DNA of 64,000 bases, taken from assembly GCF_014633365.1 (NCBI RefSeq), contig NC_068340.1:16905879-16969878 (forward strand), in the 5' to 3' direction. The notes under the pieces are model-generated. The model saw only the letters and a list, made by a program, of their open reading frames with translations. It was not told where the DNA came from and searched no databases. The stretch comes from Diospyros lotus. Its lineage: Eukaryota; Streptophyta; Magnoliopsida; Ericales; Ebenaceae. Shown here piece by piece: positions 1 to 9,952 of the stretch (position 1 is the stretch's first letter; each line of letters begins with the position of its first letter). A program made the translations under genes and the position numbers.

Positions 1-1199
1 ACTTGAAAATCAAAGAGAAAATGAAAAATAAATAGAATATGGATTCTGAAAATTATGAGGAAATTTATGGGGCTTAGGAATATTGCTTTAGGAATTATTG
101 AGAAGAGAAATTGAGAAACTTTTATGAGGAAGTATTTATTTCATAATCTTGAGGAAATAATATGAGGAAATGAGAGAAATTAGGAAAATTAGAGAAAATT
201 AGAAATCTGATTTTCTTAAATAATTATGATGCTCAGGGTACGCCAAAGTTCATAATTGAGTATGATTGGAACTCCGACGTGAATTTTGAGGCAAAATTAT
301 GTTAGGGGCAAAATTGTCTTTTTGCAAGGTAAATGGTACTTCCTAACTGGATTTAATTTTATGGAAATGCTTGGTTTGTAAGTTGTTCAATCCAAAACCT
401 TATTTTACGTAAATGATTTTATCATGTTGTCTTGCCTTGATGTGAGTATGTCATGTAGATTGCATTTACATGTTTGATTTATGAAATATACATATGAGCA
501 TGATGAGATTCACGGTCATACGTTGCATGGGTTTGGGATTAAGTACTCGCTCCGTTACTTTGCCAAGGGTGCACCCATACACCTCGGTCTGGCAGGAAGA
601 CTAGAAAAATGGCGGGTAATCTTAAGGTACAGTCGATCTAAACATGAGAGTTATGATGTTATGTGCATTGTATACATACATGGGCATTAAATGTTTTGTA
701 TCCTTACTTAGATGATTCATCATCTAACTTGGAATATTCAAACGTTCCAGATGAAGATAATAGCAAAAACGATGATGAATGAGGCATGTAATGGCACTTA
801 GCAAGGTGCATGATGAGTTGTATGATCAGTTGAACGTATGTTATGTTGCTCATGTATTTAAGTTATAGTACTTCGAATTCTGAACATTTTGAGAAATGAT
901 GATGTAGAACCCTATTTAAGGTTAATGTTAGTTGAGAATTTATGTTATGTATTAAGTCATGTTGAGAAATTTATGTTCCCGTGACGTAAGAACTGATTTA
1001 TGATTAATGTTATGATGTTAGGTTCGATTCTAGCTTCCGATTTAATGTTTATGATGATTTTCCTTGGAGATAAATGAATGAAAATTTTGGGATGGATAAG
1101 AGCAATGACATGGTTTAGTCTTAGTTTTAGTAGTATAAAAAAAAAAATTATCCAAGAATTGTCCTAAGTTTTAACACGCTCGAAAAATGAGGCGTTACA
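1..1199 (+). mobile_element. E1 3' LTR, right-hand 1.2 kb (copy A, cut by window edge)
   Basis: Nearly identical by eye to 45571-46771, the end of the 3' LTR of the complete element E1, and less similar to the 5' LTR of E1 at 40320-41521. It ends GAGGCGTTACA at 1199 and is followed by ATTTC (1200-1204), the same 5-bp target-site duplication seen at E1 in copy C. A stem-loop of 8+8 bp with a 4-nt loop sits at 708-727. The open frame at 481-690 recurs at 40801 but is stopped at 46051, so it is not a gene. The rest of the element lies left of the window. Confidence 0.93.
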
Positions 1200-1272
1200 A
1201 TTTCCCTAACACCCTCATGTAATAATAGCATGTATCTAGCAACATTGTAATGTTTAAAGGCAAGGCATTACA
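1200..1272 (+). mobile_element. 3' terminus of old LTR Z (copy A)
   Basis: This 73-bp tail ends AAGGCATTACA and matches 46772-46844. In copy C it can be joined across E1 to Z sequence at 38402-38889. No primer-binding site follows, so Z was a 3' or solo LTR. It marks the left edge of block U. Confidence 0.75.
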
Positions 1273-1941
1273 TTTCTTGTTCGAAAGTAGAGAATTAATT
1301 GGCTTTAGATAGAAATCAAATCTATCGATACTTGATTTCAATATGATATAATGGGTCCCAAACCATATTAGATTAAATAGATTTTAGAAATTAACTTTGG
1401 ACCCATAATTTCTAGTTGCCAATCACTCTTTCTTTTTAATTAAATTTTTATTTGTCATTTATTTTAATCTAATTTAAATTAATTAGAGTTTAAGTAACAA
1501 CATTAACATTGCAAGAGAATTTGAGAAAAATAATTAAACCACGTGAATCTCCAAAATCATTTTAAAACTATTAGAGTTTTCATGCAAATAATCCAAAATA
1601 TAAAAAAATCAAGTACAATTTAACTAAAAGATGAATGTAAAGTGGTTTTATTCAAACTTTTTGGCTTGTTAAATTATCCTTACGAGTAAAATTGCGGCGA
1701 ATTGACAACTACTTATAGCACAAACTGATATTAAGTAATAACCACTCATTGTATTGTACACACACCCCTTGAAAATTAATTTAAAAAATGATAATTTTGG
1801 AAAAATCTATTTAATTGCTACGTACATGTCATTATGTATGTACACTATTTAAATGTGGAGTTCGGTTGCCACCAAAACCGAGAGCAATTAAAAGAGTTGC
1901 ATCTTGAGAGAAGAGGGTTTATTGAAGACAAACAAAGAGTT

Positions 1942-1967
1942 AGAGAGAGAGAGAGAGAGAGAGAGAA
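1942..1967. repeat. (GA)n microsatellite
   Basis: Uninterrupted GA/AG run of about 26 bp. The counterpart in copy C (47514-47542) is slightly longer; copy B (17130-17155) keeps only a degenerate purine tract. Confidence 0.95.
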
Positions 1968-2418
1968 GATGGTTTATTGAAGATTTATAATTGTTAGGGG
2001 TCATCTCATAATTTCATAGTGGCTTTTTAATTGATAGGCATTGGTTTTATATACAAGTCAATACTAATGACATGTATGCTATTAATTTGAGAAATGATTA
2101 ATCTTTAAATGTGAATAGTAAAATAAAATATAAATAATAACAACAAAAGTTTGTTATCCATCAATTAAACCTCCACAATTTGGGTGACCCAAGAAGTCTC
2201 TTAATTTTAATTATGTTTAAAATTAATTAATAATCAATTAAGCAATGGATTTGTGCAATCATATAAAGAAAAAAAAAAGTAACAAATTTGGACATAGGTA
2301 GAATGGTGAGTTCAAAATGCTTACTAGGTGTCATCTTATGATTTCATTTCAGGTTCATTATTCAATTATAAGCTAAGGTTGGGCTTGTGAATGCAACTCA
2401 CAATTTAAGAAACAAATT

Positions 2419-2420
<2 letters not shown>

Positions 2421-2465
<45 letters not shown>
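2421..2465. repeat. (AG)n microsatellite
   Basis: Uninterrupted AG run of about 45 bp. In copy C it is longer and carries one AAAG interruption (47998-48052). It is deleted from copy B. Confidence 0.95.
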
Positions 2466-2469
<4 letters not shown>

Positions 2470-2620
2470 GTGCAACAAAAGGGTGACGAAGGAAGATGAG
2501 GGTTTATTGTAGAAAGAAGCTACCAAAGACTGATCTGATCGGAGAGAAAAGGCACTGAAGAAATTGTCAATTGGAGAAGCAGAAGACGACCCTTCCTCCC
2601 CCTCAGGTGATTTCTTCCTT

Positions 2621-4689
2621 TTCTTTCTCTTTCCTTTTCTCTAAGATTTTGCACTATACTAGGGTTACGACCACATATGGTTGGAAGATCAGAAAGGGCT
2701 TTTCTTTTTGGAGCCTAAAATTAAAACCTATCCAAACCTGAACCATAACCAGATTAGCGACATATCCTAAAGAAAACATCAGACTCTATCATGGCTAGAC
2801 TTCAAAATCTGGTGAATGGTTAATAATTTAGATTCGATTGTTATTAGTTTATTCAAATTGATATGAAAGAGAACAAGTGAATTAATAGTTTTGCTTTGTT
2901 ATATGTATGCTTTTGAGATCTTGTACCATGTTGCATATCCATCGTGATTCTTTTTTGATTGTGAAGTAGTTTATTCTACAATAACTTGCCATGAATTCTT
3001 ACCTTTGAAGTAATGCTATTACTTGAATTAAAATGAAAAAACTTTTTTGTGAAAGATTCAGAAATAACATTTCTGAAAATTGATTGACAAATATTACTTT
3101 GCGTCTAGATTCTTAGGCATGTTAACAAATCTAGAAAAAACTTCCTCAGAGCTTCATGCTCATAGGAAAACTTAACTAGAATCTCAACCTCACCCTGCTT
3201 TTTGTTCTAAAAAAAACTAGGTTATTAAAATTTTTTCTCATCCTCATAATGTCTCTCCATAACCCAATAATATTCCTGAACCAACAATCGCTACTCTTTT
3301 CCAATATAATGTGAATCTCACCCTTGAAGATGATGTTACACTTGCCTGAATAATCTCACATTTGAAACTAAAACACCAGAGAAAAGAAGACAAATAAAAT
3401 AAATATTGTGGAAGCTAAAGGGGAGAATAAGCTATGTATAAAGAAAATAAAAAAGAAAGAAAAATTCCTCCTATTTGAGCACAAACCCAACTATTAAACA
3501 ACCTTTCCACAATAATAATTGTTGTTTTATTGAATTTTCTTTGCTAATAGAATCATAATTCTAACTTCCATCTTGATGGATTGGTATGAGATCAAATTTT
3601 AAACAAGTTTGCAATTTTTTTACTTAAAAAGAATACTATTTTGATAAACAAGTACCAAGGAGCATCCAAGACAAGATATTTCTCAATCTAGCATACAAAT
3701 TGCCATAGTAGTAGCCATAACATATAGGGGCATAGACTCATTGTTCAACTAGCTAGTGGTTCAATCCAATATTTAGGAAATTTTGCTAAGCATTGGATAA
3801 TTAAGGACATGTTGAAAACCAATGTTTATTAGATTCAAACTAACAATTTAATCAATGATTTTAAATTGAAAAAAAATAAAGAAAAATAACAAAAAATGAA
3901 TCTATTATCGAACTTGTGTACAAATAAAATAGAAAAGGCATAAAAAAATATAACAAAATAAAGAAACGATCAACATGTTGCTTCAATACAAACTAGAATA
4001 ACATTATACAAATTAAAGATATTTGATAAGAATATGAATGTGGATAAAGTCTATACGTGAATTCTAAACATGTAAAATGTTGTGGGGGATGTGCTACCTT
4101 TCTCTTATATTGTCGATTGGGGTTCAATTAATGCATCAGCAGTTAGGGGGGTCTTTAATGTCATCTGCCTTTGATGACATAACCTTTGCCTCTACCTAGT
4201 CCTCATGTGCCTTTATGTCATTGGTCCTACATTGAACCTTATGTATGACAATGATACACCATTTGGGGTCATTGAATGTGTCTATCTGGCCTGTGTCTAG
4301 TGTTGTGATGGCATGGATAACCTTCCATCTCAATTCCTTATCCTTTATATTACTTAGAGGTACACTAACTATGGTCACAGTTGCTTGGTAACTTTCTCAT
4401 TGGGTAATTCCTTGCAAAAGTTGCTTTGGTTTCATATCAACCTTCCACATGGGTAATTTATAGCCACTTTGATGATTTCTCATCACACATTTCAATTGCA
4501 ATTTCTAGGAATGTATCATATTATATGGTGAAATACTTGTTCACATTATCTCCAACCTGAAGAAATACAATCACCATTTTGATGTCATAGCATTCCAACT
4601 AAATTCCCACTATATTGCTTGTTTTGTCAAGGAGTTCCTTATGTGTTCCCCCATTTTATTCTCAATTTGGTTTGTTGTTCACCAACATA
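2621..4689. other. Block U, AT-rich non-coding stretch (copy A)
   Basis: About 2 kb with stop codons in all frames. It is collinear with 26514-28602 (copy B) and 48200-50277 (copy C). I see no transposase, LTR ends or known gene in it, apart from a short minus-strand frame at 4196-4378 listed separately. Confidence 0.6.
4196..4378 (-). other. Short conserved minus-strand reading frame, unknown
   Basis: A 60-codon frame also open in copy C (49784-49966), with a few differences; the copy B equivalent near 28090-28290 is not open. I do not recognise the peptide, and the frame upstream on the minus strand is broken by several stops. It is either a remnant of an older coding element in block U or chance. 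No function is assigned. Confidence 0.2.
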
Positions 4690-5060
4690 TGTCATTGATC
4701 CTTCGTCGGGAATCACAGAGATAATTAGGAGCAGTTGTGGTAACAGAGATCATGAATAGTTGGATATTATTTATAGTTAATTTATAGTTATGGGAAAGTA
4801 CTGGAGTAGTGGTAACCGTTGTTTAAAAAACTGCTTGCTAGATAGCTTTATATATTAAGTTATGCCATATTACCAAGATTATCAAGTAAATTGTGGAAGT
4901 ATTTTCTCTCATTTTCTCCATACAACTCCGCTTCCCTCTCTTATTCTCTCAGCTTTCTCCCTAAAGTTCTCTATTTTCTATCTTCATTTCTTCTTCTTCT
5001 TCTTCTTCTTCTTCCTATTTGTCACTAGAAATCATAGATTGAAAATCTAGGATCTTGACA
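4690..5060 (+). mobile_element. Short 5' LTR of chimeric element (copy A)
   Basis: It runs from TGTCATTGATCC to GGATCTTGACA, so the ends are the inverted pair TGTCA/TGACA. Length is 371 bp, with a TATA-like TTTATATATTA at about 4848-4857 and a CTT-rich stretch before the end. A tRNA-Met primer site follows 3 bp downstream. The short length and the gag that follows fit Reina-type Ty3/gypsy elements (inference). No matching 3' LTR is present: the 3' LTR of this unit is a different, copia sequence. Confidence 0.75.
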
Positions 5061-5063
5061 ATT

Positions 5064-5075
5064 TGGTATCAGAGT
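5064..5075 (+). other. tRNA-iMet primer-binding site
   Basis: TGGTATCAGAGT begins 3 bp after the LTR end. It matches the standard TGGTATCAGAGC primer site at 11 of 12 bases. Confidence 0.9.
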
Positions 5076-5119
5076 GGTTAGTTCTCGAATTACAGCTTGC
5101 AATTATAAGTCTTGAGACT

Positions 5120-5394
5120 ATGGCGGATGGTACTTGAATGATGCAATTAGAGGCACAAGTCAGTCAGGTTAACTCCTTGGTGATAAGTTTGCAAACTTGA
5201 ATGGAGGCATTGGAGGTTGTGGTGAGCAAAAGCCAGGAAGGAATGTAGTCACTGCAAAATAAGTTGGATGCCACTATGGAAGGTTTGACTAAGAGGATGG
5301 ATAATTTCCTACAAATGTTTTCTAAGATTCCACAAGTCTACTGGAGGATTTTCTTCCTGAGGAGCATTGAGATCCTATCTTAGAAGGTAATGGC
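5120..5394 (+). pseudogene. Gag-like N-terminal remnant (copy A)
   Basis: Reading from ATG at 5120 gives a peptide beginning MADGT, then a heptad-like Q/L/V-rich segment typical of the coiled-coil start of plant Ty3/gypsy gag. In-frame stops occur where copy B still reads CGA in two places (TGA here), plus a TAG. These stops fit C-to-T decay of CGA and CAG codons. The frame runs on for about 85 codons and is then lost where copia pol sequence begins, so capsid, zinc knuckle, protease and gypsy pol are all absent. Confidence 0.65.
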
Positions 5395-6915
5395 TCAAGT
5401 CTTAAACAAACTAAAATTCATGTAGTAGAGGTAGAAAACATTAATGAAGTTACCTGGAAATTGACAAAACTACCCGAGGATAATAAAGCAATTAAATGCA
5501 AATGGATATTCAAGAAGAAAGAAGGTACACTAGGAGTTAAAAAATGTGGTATAAAGTTAGACTCATAGGAAAGGGGTACAACCAGATTCCAAGTGTTGAA
5601 TTTACAAACATATTTTCTCCAGTTGTAAAACATTGTTCCATTAAGGCATTACTTGGTATTGTAGTTATCCAAGATCTTGAACTTGAATTGATGGATGTCA
5701 AGACAACATTTTTACATGGGGAACTTAGTCAGGATATTTATATGCATCAACCAGAGGATTTTGAAGTTACAAACAAAGAAGAGTATGTGTGCTTGTTAAA
5801 GAAATCTCTATATGGCCTAAAACAATCTCCTTTGTAGTGGTACAAAAGGTTTGATTTCTTTATGATTAAGCATAAGTTCAATAAATGTAGTTATGACAAT
5901 TGTGTCTATTTTAAAAGGAACAAGAACAAGTCCTTTATATATCTACTTCTATATGTTGATGATATACTAGTAGCATTAAAAGATAAAGATAAGATAAGGA
6001 GATTGAAAACATAACTTAACAAAAAATTTGAGATGAAAGATTTGGGAGTAGGGATAAGATACTTGGAATGCAGATTTCACGAGACAGGGAGGCGGGTAAA
6101 TTATATCTAAGTCAATAGGGATACATTGAGAAAGTTCTACCTAAATTCAATATGTAGAAGGCTAAACCTGTATACTCTGTTGGCTACACATTTTAAACTT
6201 TCATCTAGTTTGTCTCCTCAATTAGATGATGACATTGATAAGATGTTAAAAATTCCATACTCTAGCATAATGGGTTGTCTTATGTATACTGTGGTTTGTA
6301 CACACCATGATTTGCCCCATTCAATGAGTGTGGTTAGCATATACATGGCTAACCCTTTTAAAGAACATTGGAAGGCAGTTTAATAGATTCTCTGATATTT
6401 GCGTGGTACCGCTGATACCTGTTTATAGTTCAAAAACACTAAAAGTGGAGTTATTGGTTTTATTGATTTTGATTTTTCAAGTGATCCTGATAAGAGAAGA
6501 TTGCTTACTGGGTATGTATTCACCATTGGAGGTTGTGCTATTAGTTAGAAGGCTACCTTACAGTCCACCGTTGCCTTGTCTACTAATGAAGTTGAATATA
6601 TGGCGATTATTGAGCTATTAAAGAGGCCATTGGTCTCAAAGTGTTTATTGGTGAAATCAATCAGAATCTTCAAAATAGTATGGTCTATTGTGATAGTCAA
6701 AGTGTTATTTTTCTCACTAAAGACCATATGTTTCACGAGAGAACAATGCACATTGATGTGCAATATTATTTTATTCGGAATATTATTGCTTGTGCAAAAG
6801 TTATTGTGAGAAAAATTAGCACTCATGATAATCCTGTAGATATGTTAACCAAGTCCCTATTATTGTAAAATTTGAGCATTGCGTGGATTTGATTGGTATT
6901 CATCAGGGAGATTAA
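5395..6915 (+). pseudogene. Ty1/copia reverse transcriptase-RNase H, decayed (copy A)
   Basis: This is the C-terminal half of a copia polyprotein. In order: the TWKLTKLP and KCKWIFKKKEG region before the RT core (about 5440-5525), the RT core with DVKTTFLHGEL (about 5690-5725) and LYGLKQSP (about 5805-5830), the catalytic YVDD at 5952-5963, a connection segment, and RNase H with YCDSQS near 6670 and NPVDMLTKSL near 6830-6865, ending in a stop at 6913-6915. Several stops and frame changes break it (for example TAG after LYGLKQSPL). Integrase, protease and copia gag are missing, so the element cannot move by itself. Copies at 29269-30782 and 50979-52499 share the same left join to the gag-like remnant. 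Confidence 0.92.
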
Positions 6916-6975
6916 TTCTCTATAATTTCGTTGGAAGAATGAATTCTATATAATTTCATATTTGGATTTAGAGTT

Positions 6976-6987
6976 AAGGTGTAGATT
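6976..6987 (+). other. Copia polypurine tract
   Basis: AAGGTGTAGATT sits directly before the copia 3' LTR. Copy B keeps the more canonical AAGGTGGAGATT. Confidence 0.8.
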
Positions 6988-7392
6988 TTTGATAATTATG
7001 ACCCAAAATCCTAATTCATAATGATTGGGTTTCCTTAACTAGACTAGGATTAGGACTTCAAATTTGATTGTGATTTGGATATTGTTAAATTCAATTATGA
7101 ATGGGATTTATCTCATCTGTAGAAATATCCTCTTGGCTTATCTCAACTAGAGGAATATCCTCATAAATTATCTTCTGATCAGAATAAAATTTCTAGTGTT
7201 TGTCTAAGAGATGATTTTAGGTCTATAAATAGGTTCCCAAGTCACTAGATTTATTTAGCAATATCCGATTAATGATATTATGTTCTTTTTGCACGTGGTT
7301 TTTTCCAATTTAGGTTTTCTACGTAAAATTTTGTGTTCATTTGTGTGATTGATAGTTTGATTATGGTTTGTATTTGATCCAAATTTGTAACA
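6988..7392 (+). mobile_element. Copia 3' LTR (copy A)
   Basis: It starts at a degraded TGTGATAATTATGAC (intact in copies B and C), has a TATA box CTATAAATAGG near 7214, and ends about 7380-7392. Length is about 405 bp, equal in all three copies (30855-31259, 52572-52976). It does not resemble the 371-bp 5' LTR of this unit. Its outer end abuts F-box gene sequence in antisense; the boundary is uncertain by about 12 bp because the F-box frame reads through it. Confidence 0.82.
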
Positions 7393-7393
7393 T

Positions 7394-8057
7394 TGAAAGA
7401 TAATGAACGAAATTTGCCATAAAAAACTAAGGACGTAAGTTTTGGTGTAGAAATTTTGAGGTTACTGAAACTAAGATTTTGCAACTTCCAAGTTTCCCCT
7501 TTTCAAGTCTTGGGCAACTTGAGATCAATGTAGAAAGGACCTTGGAAGTAATGGAAACATCCTAAAACTCTAAGGAAAGAAGCATGCTAAATCCTCCAAA
7601 TCTAGGAGGAGGATTAAACGTACAAAAATTGAGTTCCAAATGTTTAAGCTGAAGACACACAAAACAAAAATGAAGATGGCAATTTATATGCTTCACCTCT
7701 CTAAATAAGAAGGATGAGTTATTGGATATCATTGTTTGGCACAAAATGAATCGAATGATCGATCTCAAAACAACTTTTCAGTGCGTACAAGGATAGTTTG
7801 AACTTGACTACTGGATCACAATGACGAAGCAGAACTTGATACATTGCCATGAGAAGCTCATTTTTAGGCGTTGTCCTTGCTTTCCTATAGAAATCATTAT
7901 TAGATACAAGTTGGGGAAGCCTCTCCCAACTATATCTCCATTTCTTTGACAAAATACTAGTCCTCACTACATCCTCTATTGGCAAGCACATTAGAATTTT
8001 TTTTTTTTTTACATGTGCAGGAAGGTGACTGATTATGTTTGAACTTGATCTTTCCAT
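7394..8057 (-). pseudogene. F-box/FBD/LRR protein pseudogene, left palindrome arm (copy A)
   Basis: On the minus strand, from ATG at 8055-8057, the frame gives an F-box with ISHLPAHVKKKKILMCLP and then VVRTSILSKKWRYSWERLP, followed by LSLYALKSC and, after a stop, the LRR-type segments CLQLKHLELNFCTFNPPPRF and LKISTPKLTSLVF. This order is that of plant F-box/FBD/LRR proteins of the At1g13570 type, which are SCF ubiquitin-ligase substrate receptors. The first about 110 codons are open; then a GAA codon has become TAA (the right arm keeps GAA). The 3' end is cut by the copia LTR, so the later LRRs and FBD domain are missing. An inverted copy lies at 8435-9101. Confidence 0.88.
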
Positions 8058-8434
8058 TTTCTTTATACAATCAATCTGCAAGTTACTAGCTATTCTGTCG
8101 AGGCTTTTATACAATTTGCTAGGATAGAAGTAAAAGAACATCAAGAAGTATCCCATTATGATATATCCTTTTATAACATCATTACTAACCTAAATCTAGA
8201 TCAATATAAAGAAAAAAGATAAGAATATGAGAGGAAGATTTTTGAAAACCCAGAAATCTTTCACTAATACTTTTATCTTTTTCTTTATACTAATCTAGAT
8301 TTGGGTTAGTAATGACGTTATAAAAGGATATATCATAATGGGTTACTTCTTGATGTTCTTTTAATTTTGTGCCAGAAATTCTATAAAAGCCTTGATAGAA
8401 TAGCTATTAACTTTAGATTAATTGTATAAAGAAA

Positions 8435-9101
8435 ATGCAAGGATCAAGTTCAGACATAATTAGTCACCTTCCTGTACATGTGAACAAAAAAAAATTATAA
8501 TGTGCTTCCCAATAGAGGATGTAGTGAGGACAAGTACTTTGTCAAAGAAATAAAGGTATAGCTAGGTGAGGCTTCCCCAGCTTGTATTTAATAATGATTT
8601 CTACATGAAAGCAAGGATAACGCCTAAAAATGAGCTTCTCATGGCTATGTATCAAGTTTTACTTTGTCATTGAGGCCTAATAGTCAAGTTCAAACCATCC
8701 TTGTACGTATTGAAAAGTTGTTCTGAGATCAATCATTTGACTTTTTTTGTGTTGAACAATGATATTCAAGAACTCATCCTTCTTATTCAAAGAGGTGAAG
8801 CATATAAATTACCATCTTTTTTTATTTTTGTGTGTGTGTCTTCAGCTTAAACATTTGGAACTCTGTTTTTGTACTTTTAATCCCCCTCTTAGATTTGGAG
8901 GACTCAGCATGCTTATTTCCTTAAAGTTTCAAAATTTTCCATTACTTCCAAGGTCCATTCTACATTGATCTCAAGTTTCCCAATACTTGAAAGGATGAAG
9001 CTTGAAAGTTGCAAAATCTTCAATTTCAGTAACCTCGAAATTTCTGCCCCAAAACTTACATCCTTAGTTTCTTATAGCAAATTTCATTCATTATCTTTTA
9101 A
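8435..9101 (+). pseudogene. F-box/FBD/LRR pseudogene, right palindrome arm (copy A)
   Basis: The mirrored F-box fragment reads on the plus strand from ATG at 8435: DIISHLPVHV, then a stop inside the F-box, then LKSCSEI and CLQLKHLELCFCTFNPPLRF (open frame near 8759-8968), then NLEISAPKLTSLVS near 9030-9075. It has more stops than the left arm (including one in the F-box and one at CGA-to-TGA type positions), so it cannot encode a protein. It ends at the inverted copia LTR. Confidence 0.85.
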
Positions 9102-9491
9102 TGCTACAAATCTAGATTGAATACAAATCACAATCAAACTATCAACCACAATTTTACGTGAAAAACCCAAATAGGGAAACCACAGGCAAAAAGAATAAAA
9201 TATCACTAATCAGATATTGCTACAATAAATCCAGTGACCTTGGCACATATTTGTTGATCTAAAATCATCTCATAAATGTACATCAAAAATTCTATCCTAA
9301 TCAAAAAATGATTCACGGGGATATTTCTCCAAATAAAATAAGCCAAGAGAATATATTTCCAAGTGAGATAAATCTCACTCAAAATTGAATTTGACAACAT
9401 CCAAATTGTAGTCAAATTTGAAATCTTAATCTCGATCTAGTTAGGAAATCCAATCATAGATGAATTAGGATTTTGAGTCATAACTATCGCA
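9102..9491 (-). mobile_element. Inverted copia 3' LTR, right arm (copy A)
   Basis: Reverse complement of the copia LTR at 6988-7392. Read on the minus strand it starts at TGCGATAGTTATGACTC (9491), preceded by a polypurine tract AAGGTGGAGATT, and ends at about 9102 against F-box sequence. Confidence 0.85.
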
Positions 9492-9950
9492 AATCTCCAC
9501 CTTGACTCTAAATCCACATATGGAATTATCAAGAATTTTTTTTTCTAATGAAATCACGAAGAATTAATCTCCCTGACGAATACCAACTAAATCCACACAA
9601 TGCTTGAATTTTGCAATAGTTAGGGACTTAACATATCTACGAGATTATCATGAGTAATGATTTTTCTCACGGTAACTTCTCCACAATCAATAATATCCCA
9701 AATAAAATGATATCGCACATCAATGTGCTTCGTTCTCTCGTGAAACATATGATCTTTAGTGAGGAAAATAACACTTTGACTGTCACAATAGACTATATTC
9801 TTTTAAAGATTCTCACTGATTTCACCAATTAACCCTTTGAGTCAAATGGCTTCTTTAATATATTTAACAATCACTATATATTCAATTTCAGTAGTAGACA
9901 GAGAAGCAGTAGACTATAAGGTAGCCTTCCAACTGATAACACAACCACCA
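9492..9950 (-). pseudogene. Inverted copia RNase H C-terminal fragment (copy A)
   Basis: Minus-strand copy of 6530-6985. It retains decayed RNase H sequence with the region equivalent to YCDSQS, the HIDV stretch and the LTK-type tail, with stops. It ends abruptly at the start of the Athila-like LTR. Confidence 0.85.
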
Positions 9951-9952
9951 AA

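Larger units (their letters stand above)
1273..2620. other. Block U, non-coding left part (copy A)
   Basis: AT-rich sequence without a convincing reading frame and without LTR features; repeated at 46845-48200 and partly at 17054-17193. It has a TATA-like ACTATTTAAATG near 1850, GA-rich tracts, and a leader-like stretch at 2466-2606 ending CCCCCTCAG followed by GTGATTTC, which resembles an exon end and splice donor. It could be the promoter and untranslated first exon of a host gene, but no coding exon follows, so this is only an inference. Confidence 0.4.
6530..9950. repeat. 3.4-kb F-box/copia palindrome (copy A)
   Basis: The left arm is 6530-8223 and the right arm 8271-9950, with a 47-bp centre. 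Each arm carries, from outside in, the copia RNase H end, the copia 3' LTR and the F-box pseudogene. Arms are clearly diverged by eye but collinear throughout. The right arm stops where the Athila-like LTR begins at 9953. Truncated forms exist in copies B (right arm to 32700) and C (right arm to 54732), so the palindrome predates the tandem array. Confidence 0.92.

Noticed and set aside
481..690. 69-codon frame with start codon, recurring at 40801-41010
   Set aside because: Lies within the E1 LTR; the third copy (46051) has a stop in the middle, and conservation follows the LTR and not codons.
5064..5075. tRNA-like match considered as a tRNA gene
   Set aside because: Only 12 bases complementary to a tRNA 3' end, positioned right after an LTR; no cloverleaf around it. 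The same holds for the other primer sites.
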